DNA of 64,000 nucleotides from Marasmius tenuissimus (GCA_029532415.1 JAQOTA010000027.1:124001-188000), one strand, 5' to 3'; shown: positions 43,879 through 55,626, counted from the stretch's first letter. A program made the numbers and translations. The notes: generated by a model not told the origin, from the letters alone.

Positions 43879-46800
43879 TTATACATCAGTATGGGATTTA
43901 GATTTGTCGATGGAGATACCCTCAAAATAATCTAAGAGGCCCTCTGTGTCGGCGTCTTCCATGTTGCCTTCCGGCGCCAGTTCCGATAAGTTGACAGTTG
44001 GGGCGCTGGTACTGTACTGTCCTTGTTGCTGTGGCGGATAGGTACGAGTCAACCCAAGGACCATGGTAGCCCAGCCAGGGAGACGTGCAGAATCGGTTAT
44101 AGAAGGGTCGCGATCCTTTTTCCGGCCGGGGACAAGGGTACCTAGGATCTGAATTAGTAATATAGCAACACGGAATAACGGATGTTGGACATACCTGAGA
44201 AGCCTTTGAGTTCGCTCGTTTGCACTAGTCGTATCGCAATATGTCCGTCTATCTCGTTCATGACCGTCATGCGCTCGGAGAGTTCCATCGCTAGTTGGTC
44301 GTTCCCCTGCTCAATGGCTTGCTCGAAGGCGTGAACGTGGTCAGCATAATTATCGATCATGAAGGATATCAAACGGCGTATCTCGACATTCAGCCGTGTG
44401 ATTTCCTCACGAGCGCGTTTAAGCCCGAAGTATAGCCGAATAGATTCACGGTTGAGGGGCTGGGCCCATGCAACGTTGGTGAGATCCAGATGTGTGTCCT
44501 TTAGCAGATCGAAATCCGCCAAGGTCACCATCTCCAAGATATCCTTCCAGTCAAGCCTGGGTCGTGGGGGATTCATAGCTGATGCGGTCTCGTTGTACTC
44601 GTCGAGTGCCTTCTGGATAGCCTTGGCTCGTGCACGTAGAGCCTGTGTGATCTTTTCGCGCTGCTTATAACCTGGCTTCAGTCAGCAAAGAGATTTGCGA
44701 TCACATTGCCAGGGTACTGTACCGGTGCCGCTCATGTTCAGCTTTGTCAGCTCGAGTAACCGTTGCACCACAAGCCGCTCCAATCGTTCGAGTGCTCGGC
44801 GATAGTTGCGAGCTCGCATGGCCGAGAGGGTCTCGATGTATTCCTGATCAGTCGGCTTCCATCGTCGGTAGAAGTCGTGTTCGTTCTCAAAGTCCAGTAC
44901 CTCTTCGAGGGTCGAGCGATAGCGGTCGAGCGTAGTTCGTGATCGAGTGTGGAGTGATTGGAGCTGCTTGGCGGTAACCTGCTTGCTGCGCTGGGCACTC
45001 TGATAACCACCATACGCATCGTCGGAGGCCGCTCTGGGAAATATCTTAGCCCGTTGTACTACCCTGAGTATGATTACTCACTTCTGTTTGGTCAACTTTT
45101 GGAGCAACTCGACATAATCAAGCCTCATAGCAACGTCCGGTGGCTCTTTGTGCTCCTTCGAAAAGTGCTCGATCTCCTCCTGCAGAAAGCGTTCGCAGTC
45201 CTCCTGTGAGATCCCTTGACGCTCGCACAAGTCTTGAAACAACGGCTCGTCCGCTTCTATCCTGAGGAGAGCCTGGCGGTAGTTTTGAAATATGAAATTA
45301 CCTGTCAATGAGGATCAGACCAAACTGAGGACCAGAGTCAAAACGGTTGCGTACCTGAAGCAATGTGTTTGTCCACGTCGTGAAAATCGAAGTGTTCCAT
45401 CAATGACTGATGGCGGTGGAACTCGCTTGCAAGGCGCGTAGTGGATGCGAGATGGTTGGACTCTGAGAATGTACGCTCACATTCTTCAAAATCTTCAAGT
45501 CCTACACCCTGAGTGTACATCGGATGCCAGCTGACCTGGCACCGACGGTTATGAGCGTGCCCATGGAAAGCGGGAACGACTCCCTTGAGGCGAAACGCGA
45601 CGACTTGATTTCCCAGTTTCTCGCTCCGGAGTAACGTCCGGTAGAACGCACACATGATGTCATATCCGAGCCCCAGGTCCTTCCCATACCGGTCCAGAAG
45701 GGCCTTGACGATGGCTAGGGGATACTTCATGCTAAACCAGGATTGAGTATTGGGTGAAGTCAAGGTGAAGATAGAATATACGCACAGCTCACCGCTCCTT
45801 CGCATATCGCAGATCACCAGTACATGTCCGTGCCGGCAGACAGAGAGAAATATTCCGGATATCGCAAAGAAGGAAAACATTTTCTTGTTTGCCTCCGGTC
45901 CAGCGGCCTTCCATCGTTCCACACATGGATTGATGATGCCGGCCAAGTCATCCAGCTCATCATCGGTGAGCCATGTATCGCGGCGGTCGTCCGGCTCTGG
46001 GCTGCCATCGGTGGAACCAGATCCCGTGTTGATTGGTTTTGACGTGGGGTTCTACGTGAAATCTTCAATGAGTTGACCAAGAATGAAAACCGGACACTGA
46101 ACACTGAACGTCAGCCGTATGGAAACATACCGGTCCCTTTCTCCGGGCATTCGCAACCTCATCCTGGAACTCATCAACAAACTTGGCATCCAACCAACGG
46201 GGATGCCGGAGACGACGTGTATCAAGCCGTGCTCGCCCATACCGTTTGCTGGCGTCAACGAGCTTCAAGGAGTTATTACCGTCCATTGCCATCAAAATCG
46301 TTGGTGTTAATGCAACTTCATTCTCCAACTGATACGTACAAGGAGGGCAAACGTTGCGTACAAAGTGACTGTGGGAGTCGCGACCGAGGGCATTGTCAAC
46401 ACGTAACTGAACTTCGCGTTTGATAGAGAGATATGTGTCATATGCAACCCGTAGTTGCTGCTCAAGATGAGGCATGGGGAAGCGCTGTTCAAAAGCTCAG
46501 TATATTAGAATATAGAGCGGCAAATTGAGAAAACATACACCGTGAGTGTTGGTGAGTGTGCAGGACAGCCCTGAGATACTGAATCGAGGACAAACGCGAT
46601 GTATCTGACGGAAGGTTTCGAGGAATTTGAACGGGAAAGCAATGGTGGGGTCATCAGGACTACCGCCGAGGTATCCGTAGAAGGCCAGGGTTTCGTTAGC
46701 GGTCTGCGAGCCGTGAACATGTCGAATATCCTCCAAATAGCAATATTCTGTCAAATCAAATCAGATGATGGAGCACAGGTAAATGACTCTCAGCGAACGC

Positions 46801-47462
46801 ACCATACAAATCCATACGTGCGATAGTCCATGGCTGGCCTTCGCATAAGTCATCATCGCCAGGATCTGGGGCTCCGTGAGACTGGTGTAAGAGATATGCG
46901 TCTACTAGTCGAGGTAGTTGACGCTCCCAACTTTGATTCTGACGTTCGGTTCGGTGGTGTCGTTCCCTCATGTCGATGCGGCTGGATGTCAAACTTAGAT
47001 TGAACCTAGGGTCATAAAGCCTGAGGACGTACCTCGGTGCCTCAGATAAAAGGGTGTCGAGGAAGTTGTGATAATCAAACTCCCCGCCGGCATTGCTATG
47101 CATGGCGCCTTCTTCACCGACTGGGATTTGAAAGTCATCGTCGTTCCAGTCGTCGTCGTCAGGAGCATCGGTGTTGTATATGGGAATGTCAGAAAAAGAG
47201 GTGCCATGACCAGCAGAATTGAAGAGTTCCTTTCTCTGGTAGCTGAGGACTGTCGTCGACCGAAACATAAGTCACCGAACGGAATGTCAAAAGAAAGCCA
47301 CGTACGCTCCCACATAGAACTCAGTTGAGCCTTCGCCAAACTCCAATAATTTTCCCCAGCTCCTGAATGTTCCTCCTCCACCACGTCGTCGTCGTCGTCG
47401 ATCGTGATAATGTTGACCGTATCTGCGAGGGCATCATGTCCACGTCGGCGTTTGTAGGCCAT
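43879..47462 (-). CDS. KDZ transposase of KDZ-2, intact
   Basis: Eleven exons (47462-47306, 47249-47033, 46981-46803, 46747-46539, 46484-46131, 46051-45786, 45731-45355, 45301-45082, 45033-44723, 44671-44195, 44141-43879) join with matching phases into 1,009 residues. The N terminus is acidic (IDDDDDVVEEE). The KDZ core follows in order: NVCPPCTYQLENE (Cys pair), MAMDGNNSLKLVD (first Asp), SGIFLSVCRHGHVLVICDM, LGLGYDIMCAF (second Asp), PAFHGHAHNRRCQ, and VGLEDFEECERTFSESNHLA (Glu region). A long helical C-terminal domain ends with SELKGFSGTLVPGRKK. All catalytic acidic positions are kept and no stop or shift was found, so the protein may be functional. It starts just inside the right TIR. Confidence 0.92.
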
Positions 47463-47587
47463 AGGAAAGGAATGTCGTTAAAAATGAATGTAAAATTGTT
47501 GAGTATATGCGGGACTAGCGATGTGGTGAAGTGGAGGTGAGACGGTAAGACAGTTGGAAGAGACGGTGGTGATGGCGAGCTGAGTCA

Positions 47588-47833
47588 GAGTCATGAGGTG
47601 CTGCTTGTAATGGAAAGAGGTCACGAGAGGTGTCGGGGCGAGGGCGGGAGGGCGAAGGGCAGACGCGGTGAGAGAGCCTTGGTGTGTATGAGGGGAGAGA
47701 TAATGAGATATTGAGGTTATGTTAAGGAGATAATGGGATATGGTGGAGGCCACCTCAGGTTACCACAAACTGGCAGCCGTTTCCGGCCCGGTTCAGTCCA
47801 CTCGTTTGTGGTACAGGGTGGGACACTTAGGTG
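47588..47833 (-). repeat. Right TIR of KDZ-2
   Basis: Inverse of 34979-35226, with about four small differences including a one-base indel near the tip. CTCCAAT at 47834-47840 is the right TSD copy. Confidence 0.95.
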
Positions 47834-48611
47834 CTCCAATGCGCAGAGATCGAACCTGGGGCAAAGCATGGGGCGTTAAAGCGGATTGTGAGGCGGAATG
47901 CGAGGCGTGTTCCAGTGATCACCACGGTGTTTCCGCTCGAGGCTGAGGGTCTCGAGTTTCCGCGCCGCGTGAATAGGCCCAGGGAAGAACATAGGGCCAT
48001 AAGAATCTTGGGATCGAGACGTTAAGTGTAGAGAGTGTAGTCGCGGGGCCGGTCCAGTGATGTGCGATAGAACATCAGGCTCTAAAACACACAAGTTTAA
48101 GGACGCTGTACGATGGAGATTCTGCATGATCGTGTGTTTCGCCAGCTTTAGCATTCTCCTCAGAAACTCGCCGCTTCGATGTGGGTCATATGCAACGAGG
48201 AGATGTAGTTCTGTAGCCTTCGATCTATCCAACATGGACCATGTAAGCCACTCGTTTCTGAAATCTATGTTTGTCCATGGGGTTGGCGTGTGCAGTGCTA
48301 CCTGCCGCCAATGGCGGCACACTTGGGAGAACGAGTGCCAGTGACGGCCTTGCGAGAATCTGGGCTCTGGTACGCAGGAATGGAAGATGGCGGCGAGAAT
48401 CTCGATAGGGACGCGACAAGTTATATTTTGCGAGTTTTGTTGTTCTGTTAGAATATGAACCAAGTCAGACCCGTAACCTGTGAATAGTACGTCACAAAAA
48501 TCCAGTACCGTCTGTATCTTCCATTTGGGTTTTACTGGAAGTGTACCATGTAGCCGATGCGATTGATCCCAATGGCCGTCAAGGTTGAACGTAACGTCGA
48601 AAACTATGACA
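47834..48611 (-). pseudogene. F-box/leucine-rich gene, 5' half, cut off by KDZ-2
   Basis: The F-box is clear: CRVPIEILAAIFHSCVPE, then HSFSQVCRHWRQVALHTP and TPWTNI, with MLDRSKATELHLLVAYDP after it. It aligns with the copy at 33683-31949 but lacks about 75 codons in the leucine-rich part and has a frameshift near 47876; beyond it the frame reads PHALPQVRSLRIGG up to the KDZ-2 end. The 3' half is at 34151-34978. The internal deletion and shift may predate or follow the insertion. Upstream, the third TIR element begins at 48620, so the gene's own promoter and first exon are displaced. Confidence 0.82.
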
Positions 48612-48619
48612 AGTTCAAA

Positions 48620-48958
48620 CACCTTAGGCACCACTTGTGACAGGTGCCGAAGGCCTAATTGGGGGGGTTCTTTGTACGTGAGAAAGGGGCCTAAGAGGCC
48701 CCCGAATGATCGAGCTAATCGATGCCGTCACGTCTCTGTTGCTGCTCACCACCACTGTCGACGAGCTCGATGCTCACCCCCTGGCAAAAACCAGTCGGTC
48801 TCTCTCGAATCTATACCCTATAGCTCACACATCCTAAAATAACCCTTTCGACCTCTCCCCACTCACGACGACACAAATCATGGTAAATCATTCGATTGCA
48901 CGATCCGTCCGTTGCACCTTCGCATACCCGTCGGTGCCCTCAATCCTTGTCGATATGT
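48620..48958 (+). repeat. Left TIR of the third element
   Basis: Inverse of about 58455-58799. Contains a G7 run, the palindrome AGGGGCCTAAGAGGCCCC (a short hairpin near 48686) and ACCACCACTGTCGACGAGC. An open frame here is mirrored in the right TIR and is not a gene. Confidence 0.93.
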
Positions 48959-49618
48959 CAACTATACCCTGTGGAGCTCAAATAATAAAATAATACTTAT
49001 TATACAAGAATACAAGTCACAACGACGTTGCAAGGTTGGAAAGAAAATTCCACTATCAATATGCTCACATCTCATGTGGTCGTATTGCCGACTGCTCTCA
49101 ACCGTAACTCCTACCATTGCTCCCATACCGTCACCTCATATCAGCCCGCTCCATATAGCCACAACATCCTGCAAAACGGTGTAGCATGGCTCACTCTACC
49201 AAATGCTTCGTTCACGACTGGACTCGGATGCCAACAGACCTTGGCCCAGTACCAGCGGCGAAACATCGATAAAGTGACATCCACCACCTGCGGAATGACG
49301 GATGGCGTATAATGGCCGGTGATTGTGACTAGGTCGATCGTCTCGTTCTGAAATTGCATCGGAACAACGCTATCCTATAGATTATCCCAGCCCTCATGAC
49401 AGTTGGCTCCCAACTTCTGCTTCCGTTCTTTTCACATCCGAATCATCCCTCGTCCAGTATTCCTGAACCGCGGGGCGATCACGTACGCCTGTATACGTGT
49501 AAAACGACCTTAAAAGAGGTGGAAACTGTGTCACCCCACCAATCTCCACTCCCAGCCTGCGAAGAGCTTCACTGATTCAAACACGCCCACTTCTGCTCTG
49601 TCCTACCGACATATTACC
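48959..49618. other. Internal spacer before the LINE's first frame
   Basis: AT-rich start (AATAATAAAATAATACTTATT near 48980), then mixed sequence that includes the undetermined 5' end and leader of the LINE. No gene seen. Confidence 0.4.
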
Positions 49619-51267
49619 ATGGCCGCTTCCTCCCAGAACCAAACTAGCGACAAAACGAACGCGACAAATCAAACTCCTGATATCACCTGTGCCCGTGACC
49701 CTGGTTCTGATACTGCGAGCAACATCCAAGATACCGTGGATCTGCCTCGCTTGACCTCGGTAACGGACATAGCGACTAATATGTCGGCGCCTACTCCTGG
49801 TATCCGGCACCCAATCGAGGTAGCTGAGGTACAAGCGAATGGAGGAGGTGAACTTGTTGCGTACGTGCCTATACCCCACATTGTCTAATGAATCGTCCTA
49901 ATGACTATCATAGACATCCTATGGACGTAGACGGTCAGAACGGTCAGAACGTTAGCGCCCAGCAGCAATCGTCCACATCTCCTCGCAAGTCTCGCCGAGG
50001 TCTAACGAAAGAGACTTCCATGGTGTCGGTCTCCGGGGACCCCAAAGAGAAAGACGACGGATCGGACGAAGTCTCCTTGGCGGATACACCAGAGACTACC
50101 ACATGGGCAGCGAATAGGAAATGGTATGATGCCCATTATTGATTTCGCACGTACTTGTCCTCATTCACCTTACCCAGGGTCATCGCTGGCATCAAGGGCA
50201 ATGCGAAACGACTTGACCAAATAGAGGATATGCAACTGAGCCTCGCCGAACATGTCAGGGTTGGAGAAGAAGAATCAAGGAGGGACCAACAGACCATGCT
50301 TCGCATGATTCAAGAGGCGCAGGAGTCTTCCAATCATGGCAGCAATGCCGGTCTCGTGAACCTCGCCAAGGACCCTATCATATCCTCCCTTATCAATACA
50401 TCCAGAACCCTACAGGCCAACGTCAGAGACGCGAACGAGAATCTGCGCGAGACTCGAGTCGCCTTCAATGAGCTCGCGGCCTTGGTAGCGAGATGTCAGT
50501 CTCGCGACGAGGCTATGGATACCATCACAGCCCTACAAACCAACGTCGAAGAAATCCGCTCTCTTGTTGCTCAGCGCTCTCTCCCTCCCCTACAACCAGT
50601 ACACGCCCTCGAAACTACTACGACCGCCGCTACTACAACAGGACCCGTACCCCCGTCTCAACCACTCGTTCTGACCACACCTAGCGCCCGTACTGTCGCT
50701 GATGGTGCTTCTATCAATGGACTATCTGGAGGAGGTCCAACGACGCCGGTTGCCGTGACTGTGCCCCCTAACCCTCCCCTCTCAACCTCTCCCCTCGCTA
50801 TATCCCAAGGAGCTGTACACCATGCGCCCCCAACGGGGACCAGCTTCAACCCTCCTCTCAGTGGCAGCGCCAAAGGGAAGCGTCCCGCTGATCGTCCTAA
50901 TGAACGTGGGTCGATCAAGAAAGCCAAAATGGACAGCACCTTCATTGTCGTTACGGGCTATACAGAAGCGGTTGGACATCCCGCCAGCGTGGCACACGCT
51001 ATCATTCGCACACTCAACCTCTCCCCCCTCGACCTGATCTCCGCCAACTGGAAGAAGAGCTCCCGCGGCTTCATTGAGATGCACTTCCGCTCGTCTCAGG
51101 CGGCGAATGCATATGCCCTTACTCTCAATAGCAACAACACCGACCCGAACCTTCCTGAGCTCCACGGCCTGCGTGCAGAGGTTGTTGAAGACTCTCCCTC
51201 TGCTACTGCTGGCACATATGTCGATAACCTCCCTGGTCCTTCCAACCCAGGACCGTCTACTCGGTGA
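49619..51267 (+). CDS. LINE ORF1 with two apparent introns
   Basis: Three exons (49619-49860, 49914-50123, 50178-51267) with GTACGT...TAG and GTATGA...CAG introns give a closed frame of 513 residues. Without splicing, stops interrupt the frame at both places. Features: a Ser/Thr-rich start; AANRKWVIAGIKGNAKRLDQ running into a long coiled coil (EDMQLSLAEHVRVGEEESRR); a Pro/Thr/Ser linker; a basic patch, KGKRPADRPNERGSIKKAK; and an RRM-like fold with TFIVVTGYTEAVG and SSRGFIEMHFRSSQAAN. Coiled coil plus RRM matches the nucleic-acid chaperone ORF1 of many LINEs. The introns are unusual for an element copied through RNA. Confidence 0.7.
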
Positions 51268-54200
51268 TTACGCTTACACTACGTTACTCCTGTACGGACT
51301 TTCCAAACTTACTTCGAATGTACTACATGTCAGAATACGCCCACTTACCAATGATGATTGTGAATTGACCATTTCTTCATGGAATATCAACGGGAATCTC
51401 AAACTGAAAGTCACATTCCCCGAGATTGTCTCATTCATTGAGCAAAATGATATCACTGTCTTCCAGGAAACATGGTTGATGCCAGAAGAGCACTGTTCGC
51501 TAACACTGCCCCAAGGATACGACATCATCTCATCCCCCCGGAATCTATCAAGGAGGGGCTCAAACGCGGGGGGTGGGGTCGCTATAATATACAAGAGTCA
51601 GATCGGACCGCTCTTCAAAGTTAGGTCTGAGTTCAATGCGGAGGATCTCATTGTCCTCGATTTCCCATCATTCTTCCTCGTCGGAGCATATCTCCCCCCC
51701 TGAGAACAGCACATGGGCAAGACGACAACCGGTGCAACCGAAGGACAGACTGGAAGAAGTACTCCAAGTATGTGCTTCATCCCCGGGGAAGAACCTCATT
51801 GTATGCCTCGATGCAAATGCTCGCACTGCCCAGCTCTCTTCGTCCGACATGCATACACGCACATCAAAAGACATGATGTGTAATCCTCAAGGACGATGGT
51901 TGATCAGGATAGCAAAGGAGATGAATCTGACTATACTGAATGGAACGGATCTCGACAGCAACTCCCCCGGGATGTTCACCTCATTCCATGGAGGCTTTGC
52001 CACCGTTGACTACATCATGATGTCAGCACCACTGCTGTCAACAATAACGAAGAAACTAGTAACCCAGGACCGTTTCCCCGAATCATCGGACCACTCTACT
52101 CTTTCACTTTCGATATGCTTCGATCGAGACACACCTGTTGCTGAACACTCAAATTCAACAAAACCGAACTACACTCCCGGCGAGCCGACGTTCCTTGATC
52201 TGTTGATGAAAGCAGCGTTAGAAGAGGCCGTGGATAACAGAGGAAAAACCCTGAGGCTTTATGGATCAGCTACATCACATACACCTCCCGTATCTGTACA
52301 TATCCAAGCGGTTACCGGGGATCACTATTCTGGTCAAAAGAAGGCGTGCTTCGGGGTGTACTGGGGACCTAACTGCACGCGCAATGTAGCACAGGCGGCG
52401 AATGGAAGGCAAACAGTGGACCGAGCGATCCTATCAGGCATAATACAGGTTCTAGAAGCATCGGACCCCGCCAATTCCCTGCGTATACACCTATCCTCTG
52501 AACACCTCATCCGTACACTTAACTTTCGAATGGGAGTGATAGCTGAAGACGGATGGATTGAGAAGGACGCGGATCTCCTACGGAAATGCACAGCCCTTAT
52601 CATGAGGCGTTCGGGATCGATAGATTGGCAGCACAAGGACCCATCTTTCAACAACCACTCAGTCGAGGCCAGAAACCTTGCTTTTAATGCTCTTCATAAC
52701 CAACATACCCTTTTCGTATACGCAGCCCCAGCAGCAGAAGAACTGCTGCCGTCTCAGCCGTACATCGAACAGGATGGATGGCCGAAATGCTCAACGAGGA
52801 TCACTGAGACCCCCTGTCCCCAAAAGGCTATCATCTCGCCATCGGATGGCTTGTCTTCGGTGCTCGAGTCCCAGACAAGCAGTAACCATCGGACAAGAGA
52901 AAAGTTAGTAATAACGCTATTATTCAACGACTCATGGACATTATCCACTTACCCATTATCATTTTCACTATTGTTACCAGGGAGCATATCACCCAGTGCA
53001 ACAACTTACGCTCATTAATCTCCAGTCGTACAGGTGCCGAGTTCTGGAAGCTGATTCGCAAGTGGACAGATGATAAATCCCGTCCAGCAAAGGTCTCTGT
53101 TAGTCAGCTGAAGGAGGTCTTTCAGACTCGCCTCAACCCTGTCTCTCCACCGCCCCCACACTTCGATACCTCTTACCAGCATCTGTATGAGGAGACCGCG
53201 GGTGCCATCCCGCCTCGTACGACAGACAGATCCCACAACCGAGTATGGAGTCAGAACATATCACATGAAGAAATCTCCAGAGTGAAAGAGAAACTGAAGA
53301 GACACTCTGTGCGGTCAGCAGTGGGAATCGACAACGTCGCTTACAAAACCATTGCCCGTATTCCAAATCAAACCCTCGCAGAACTCTTTCAGACATGTCT
53401 CGACTACTGTGATTCTCCCAGCTCCTGGCGATGGACAGTTCTCATCGGGATCTTGAAGAAGAATAAGGACCCAGAATCTCCAGAAAGCTACCGAATAATC
53501 GGACTGGAAAGTTGCCTGCTAAAATCCCTGACACTTATACTCGATGGCCGAATTAGAGAGTGGGCAGAGATCAATAGAATCATGCCAGACTCACAGAACG
53601 GATTCCGAGAGCAACACCGCACACACGACAACTCATTTATACTCCACTGCGCTCGCGATAAGGCTAAGGCCCTCGGGAAAACTCTATACGTCTGTTTTGT
53701 CGACCTCAAAAACGCGTACCCGTGGACCAACCTCTCTGCACTATGGTCCTCTCTTTACCGTATGGGAGCAGGGGGCAAGTTCTTTGATTGGTTACGACGG
53801 ACCTACAAAGACATGACATATGTCGTCAGGAATGGGGCGGAGTTCTCGGATGTTTTCAAGTCGACAATCGGGCTTCTCACAGGCGACTCAGCTTCCCCTA
53901 TTCTTTGGAATATCTTTTTCTCTACCCTCCCGCGGTTCGTCGTGGATCACAAAGACGACATAATGCTTGGAGGTCGACGGGTTTCGCACCTGGAGCAAGC
54001 CGACGACGTGGTCTTGTTTTCGCTATCACCTGAAGGCCTACAACTGAAGATCAATCAGTTCGCGCAATGGACCTCGGTATACCTTCACGTCATCAGCCCC
54101 GAAAAGACTGAATGGATGGTACTGGGGAGAGTGCCCCAGAGGTTGGACCCGTCCATCGCCTTCCATGTCAATGGGGTTCCCTTAAAAAGGGTCCAGCAAT

Positions 54201-55369
54201 ACAGCTATGTCGGTGTACTCTTTGCATCGACAGCACACCGGAAATCATTCTTCTCCTCCCACTATCGAAAACGTGCCGCTAAAGGAAAAAGTGTGAGCGC
54301 TGCCACCTTTGGAATAGAGAACATGATAGGGTCGTTACCGGCTAGGGAAGCTAGGTGGTTATACCAGGCCCGGGTCGACCCTCATCTCACATTCGGGTGC
54401 GAAATTGTGGTGGATATCAACAAAACGGCCCTGACCGAACTGGAGGATGTTCAAAAATATTACCTCCGGAGAATGCTGGCTGTCCACCCACGCTCGGAAA
54501 CGTCTTTCCTCTACACTGAGACTGGCCTCCTCCCGATACATGCCAGACGCATAATACTTGCCATCAGATACTACCGATATCTTTTCTCCCTACCCGAGGA
54601 AAGACTCGTTCATGCAGCTCTCAGGGAGTCTCAAACGATGTGGTTAGATGGTAAGGAGTGTTGGCTGAAGGACGTGGTGGACGTGGTGGAACAAGCTGCT
54701 CCTGAATGGCCCGCAATTGGGGAATCCTTGACCTCCTTAGAGGGAGTGGAGGACATGATTGACGGCATAGAAAAATGGACATGGAATAAAGTTCTTGTCG
54801 ACATTCACAACTCCCGAAAGCTATCTATCCTACAGACAAGGTACCCTGTTCCACCCCTTGTCGATAAACCAGCCAACACCTTCCATCTCCAATCATACCT
54901 CCTTGTTCCTACTCCGGCCCATCGCAAATCACTCTGTCGGTTCATCACGTCCTGCCATCACCTCGCCGTTGAAACCCTCTGATGGTCTCCCAACAACGCC
55001 CGTGAGAACGGATTGTGCAGGTTCTGTAGGGTTGCAGTAGAAGACGAACTCCATGCGGCTTTCGAATGTGACCAAAGCCCCGAGCTGGTAATTCGAAGGG
55101 AGCGGTTCTACCGCATGCTTAACGAATCCAAACCGGAAAGATGCTTCGGAGTACAGGAACGACGTGGGATTGACGTGTTGAACGAGGCTATGGATGATCC
55201 TCAGCTGAGGAACACACTAGCGTCGTTTATTCACAACGTGCTCGTCATCTATGATGCAACCCCCGTATACCGAGCTCCTCGATATATTCAGGAGGGCGCG
55301 TCTCTTCCCGAGGACGACACATTTATAATCCCGGATGAGGATGATCAAGTTGAGCTTCTTTATGCATGA
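51218..55369 (+). pseudogene. LINE ORF2: endonuclease, RNase H-like, reverse transcriptase, CCHC finger
   Basis: A possible ATG at 51218 overlaps ORF1 by 50 bases. The AP-type endonuclease has ISSWNING, FQETWL, CLDANARTAQ and SDHSTLSLS in order. At about 52300-52690 lies an RNase H-like stretch (ACFGVYWGPNCTRNV, then DRAILSGIIQVLE and NHSVEARNLAFNAL) in which the usual Asp/Glu catalytic positions are replaced. The reverse transcriptase keeps YVCFVDLKNAYPW (motif A), LTGDSASPILWN (motif B) and EQADDVVLFS (the ADD motif). The end has CRFCRVAVEDELHAAFEC, a C-X2-C-X8-H-X4-C finger. Breaks: a C7 run (51694-51700) shifts the frame at TGA 51701, a second shift lies at about 52905-52925, and an in-frame TGA stands at 54980-54982. 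Confidence 0.85.
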
Positions 55370-55604
55370 ACTGTAAGAATGTTGGTTGCTGGTATCTGGC
55401 TCAAGAACTAATATGACTCTGGTTAGTAGATCGAACGAGGCACTCAGTTCAATTCCGTATGATAACGACCATACCATGAGTTGGTACTATGTCGTGCCTT
55501 CGTACTGGTGTCGTCCCTCATACGCTGCTGCACATTTAGATGGCACGTAGTATTTATGTGCAGCAGGTCCCTGAATCCTGCGGGGTCCAAAAGGGATGTA
55601 CTTC

Positions 55605-55626
55605 CAAATAAATAAATAAATAAATA
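55605..55626 (+). repeat. (AAAT)n 3' tail of the LINE
   Basis: About five AAAT units directly after the ORF2 3' UTR. It marks the 3' end of the retrotransposon; the next sequence is element DNA. Confidence 0.85.

Larger units (their letters stand above)
34979..47833. mobile_element. KDZ-2, 12.9 kb KDZ DNA transposon with intact transposase
   Basis: The element runs from CACCTAAGTGTCCCACC to its inverse. The TIRs are about 246 bp (34979-35226 and 47588-47833) with roughly four differences. CTCCAAT (7 bp) flanks both ends, at 34972-34978 and 47834-47840; an eighth base does not match. It contains the KDZ transposase (minus, starting near the right TIR) and six other genes: a large hypothetical (minus), a viroplasmin-like protein (plus), a coiled-coil protein (plus), two small basic proteins (plus) and a small helical protein (minus). 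Every gene model closes in frame, in contrast to KDZ-1. It sits inside an F-box gene. No TET/JBP gene is present. Confidence 0.92.

Noticed and set aside
48585..48842. Cys/Arg-rich frame also present at 58532-58948
   Set aside because: Again a product of the inverted terminal repeats of the third element; no other coding evidence.
50493..51165. Several frames overlapping LINE ORF1 on both strands
   Set aside because: Shadows of the ORF1 coding exon in low-complexity Pro/Thr/Ser sequence.
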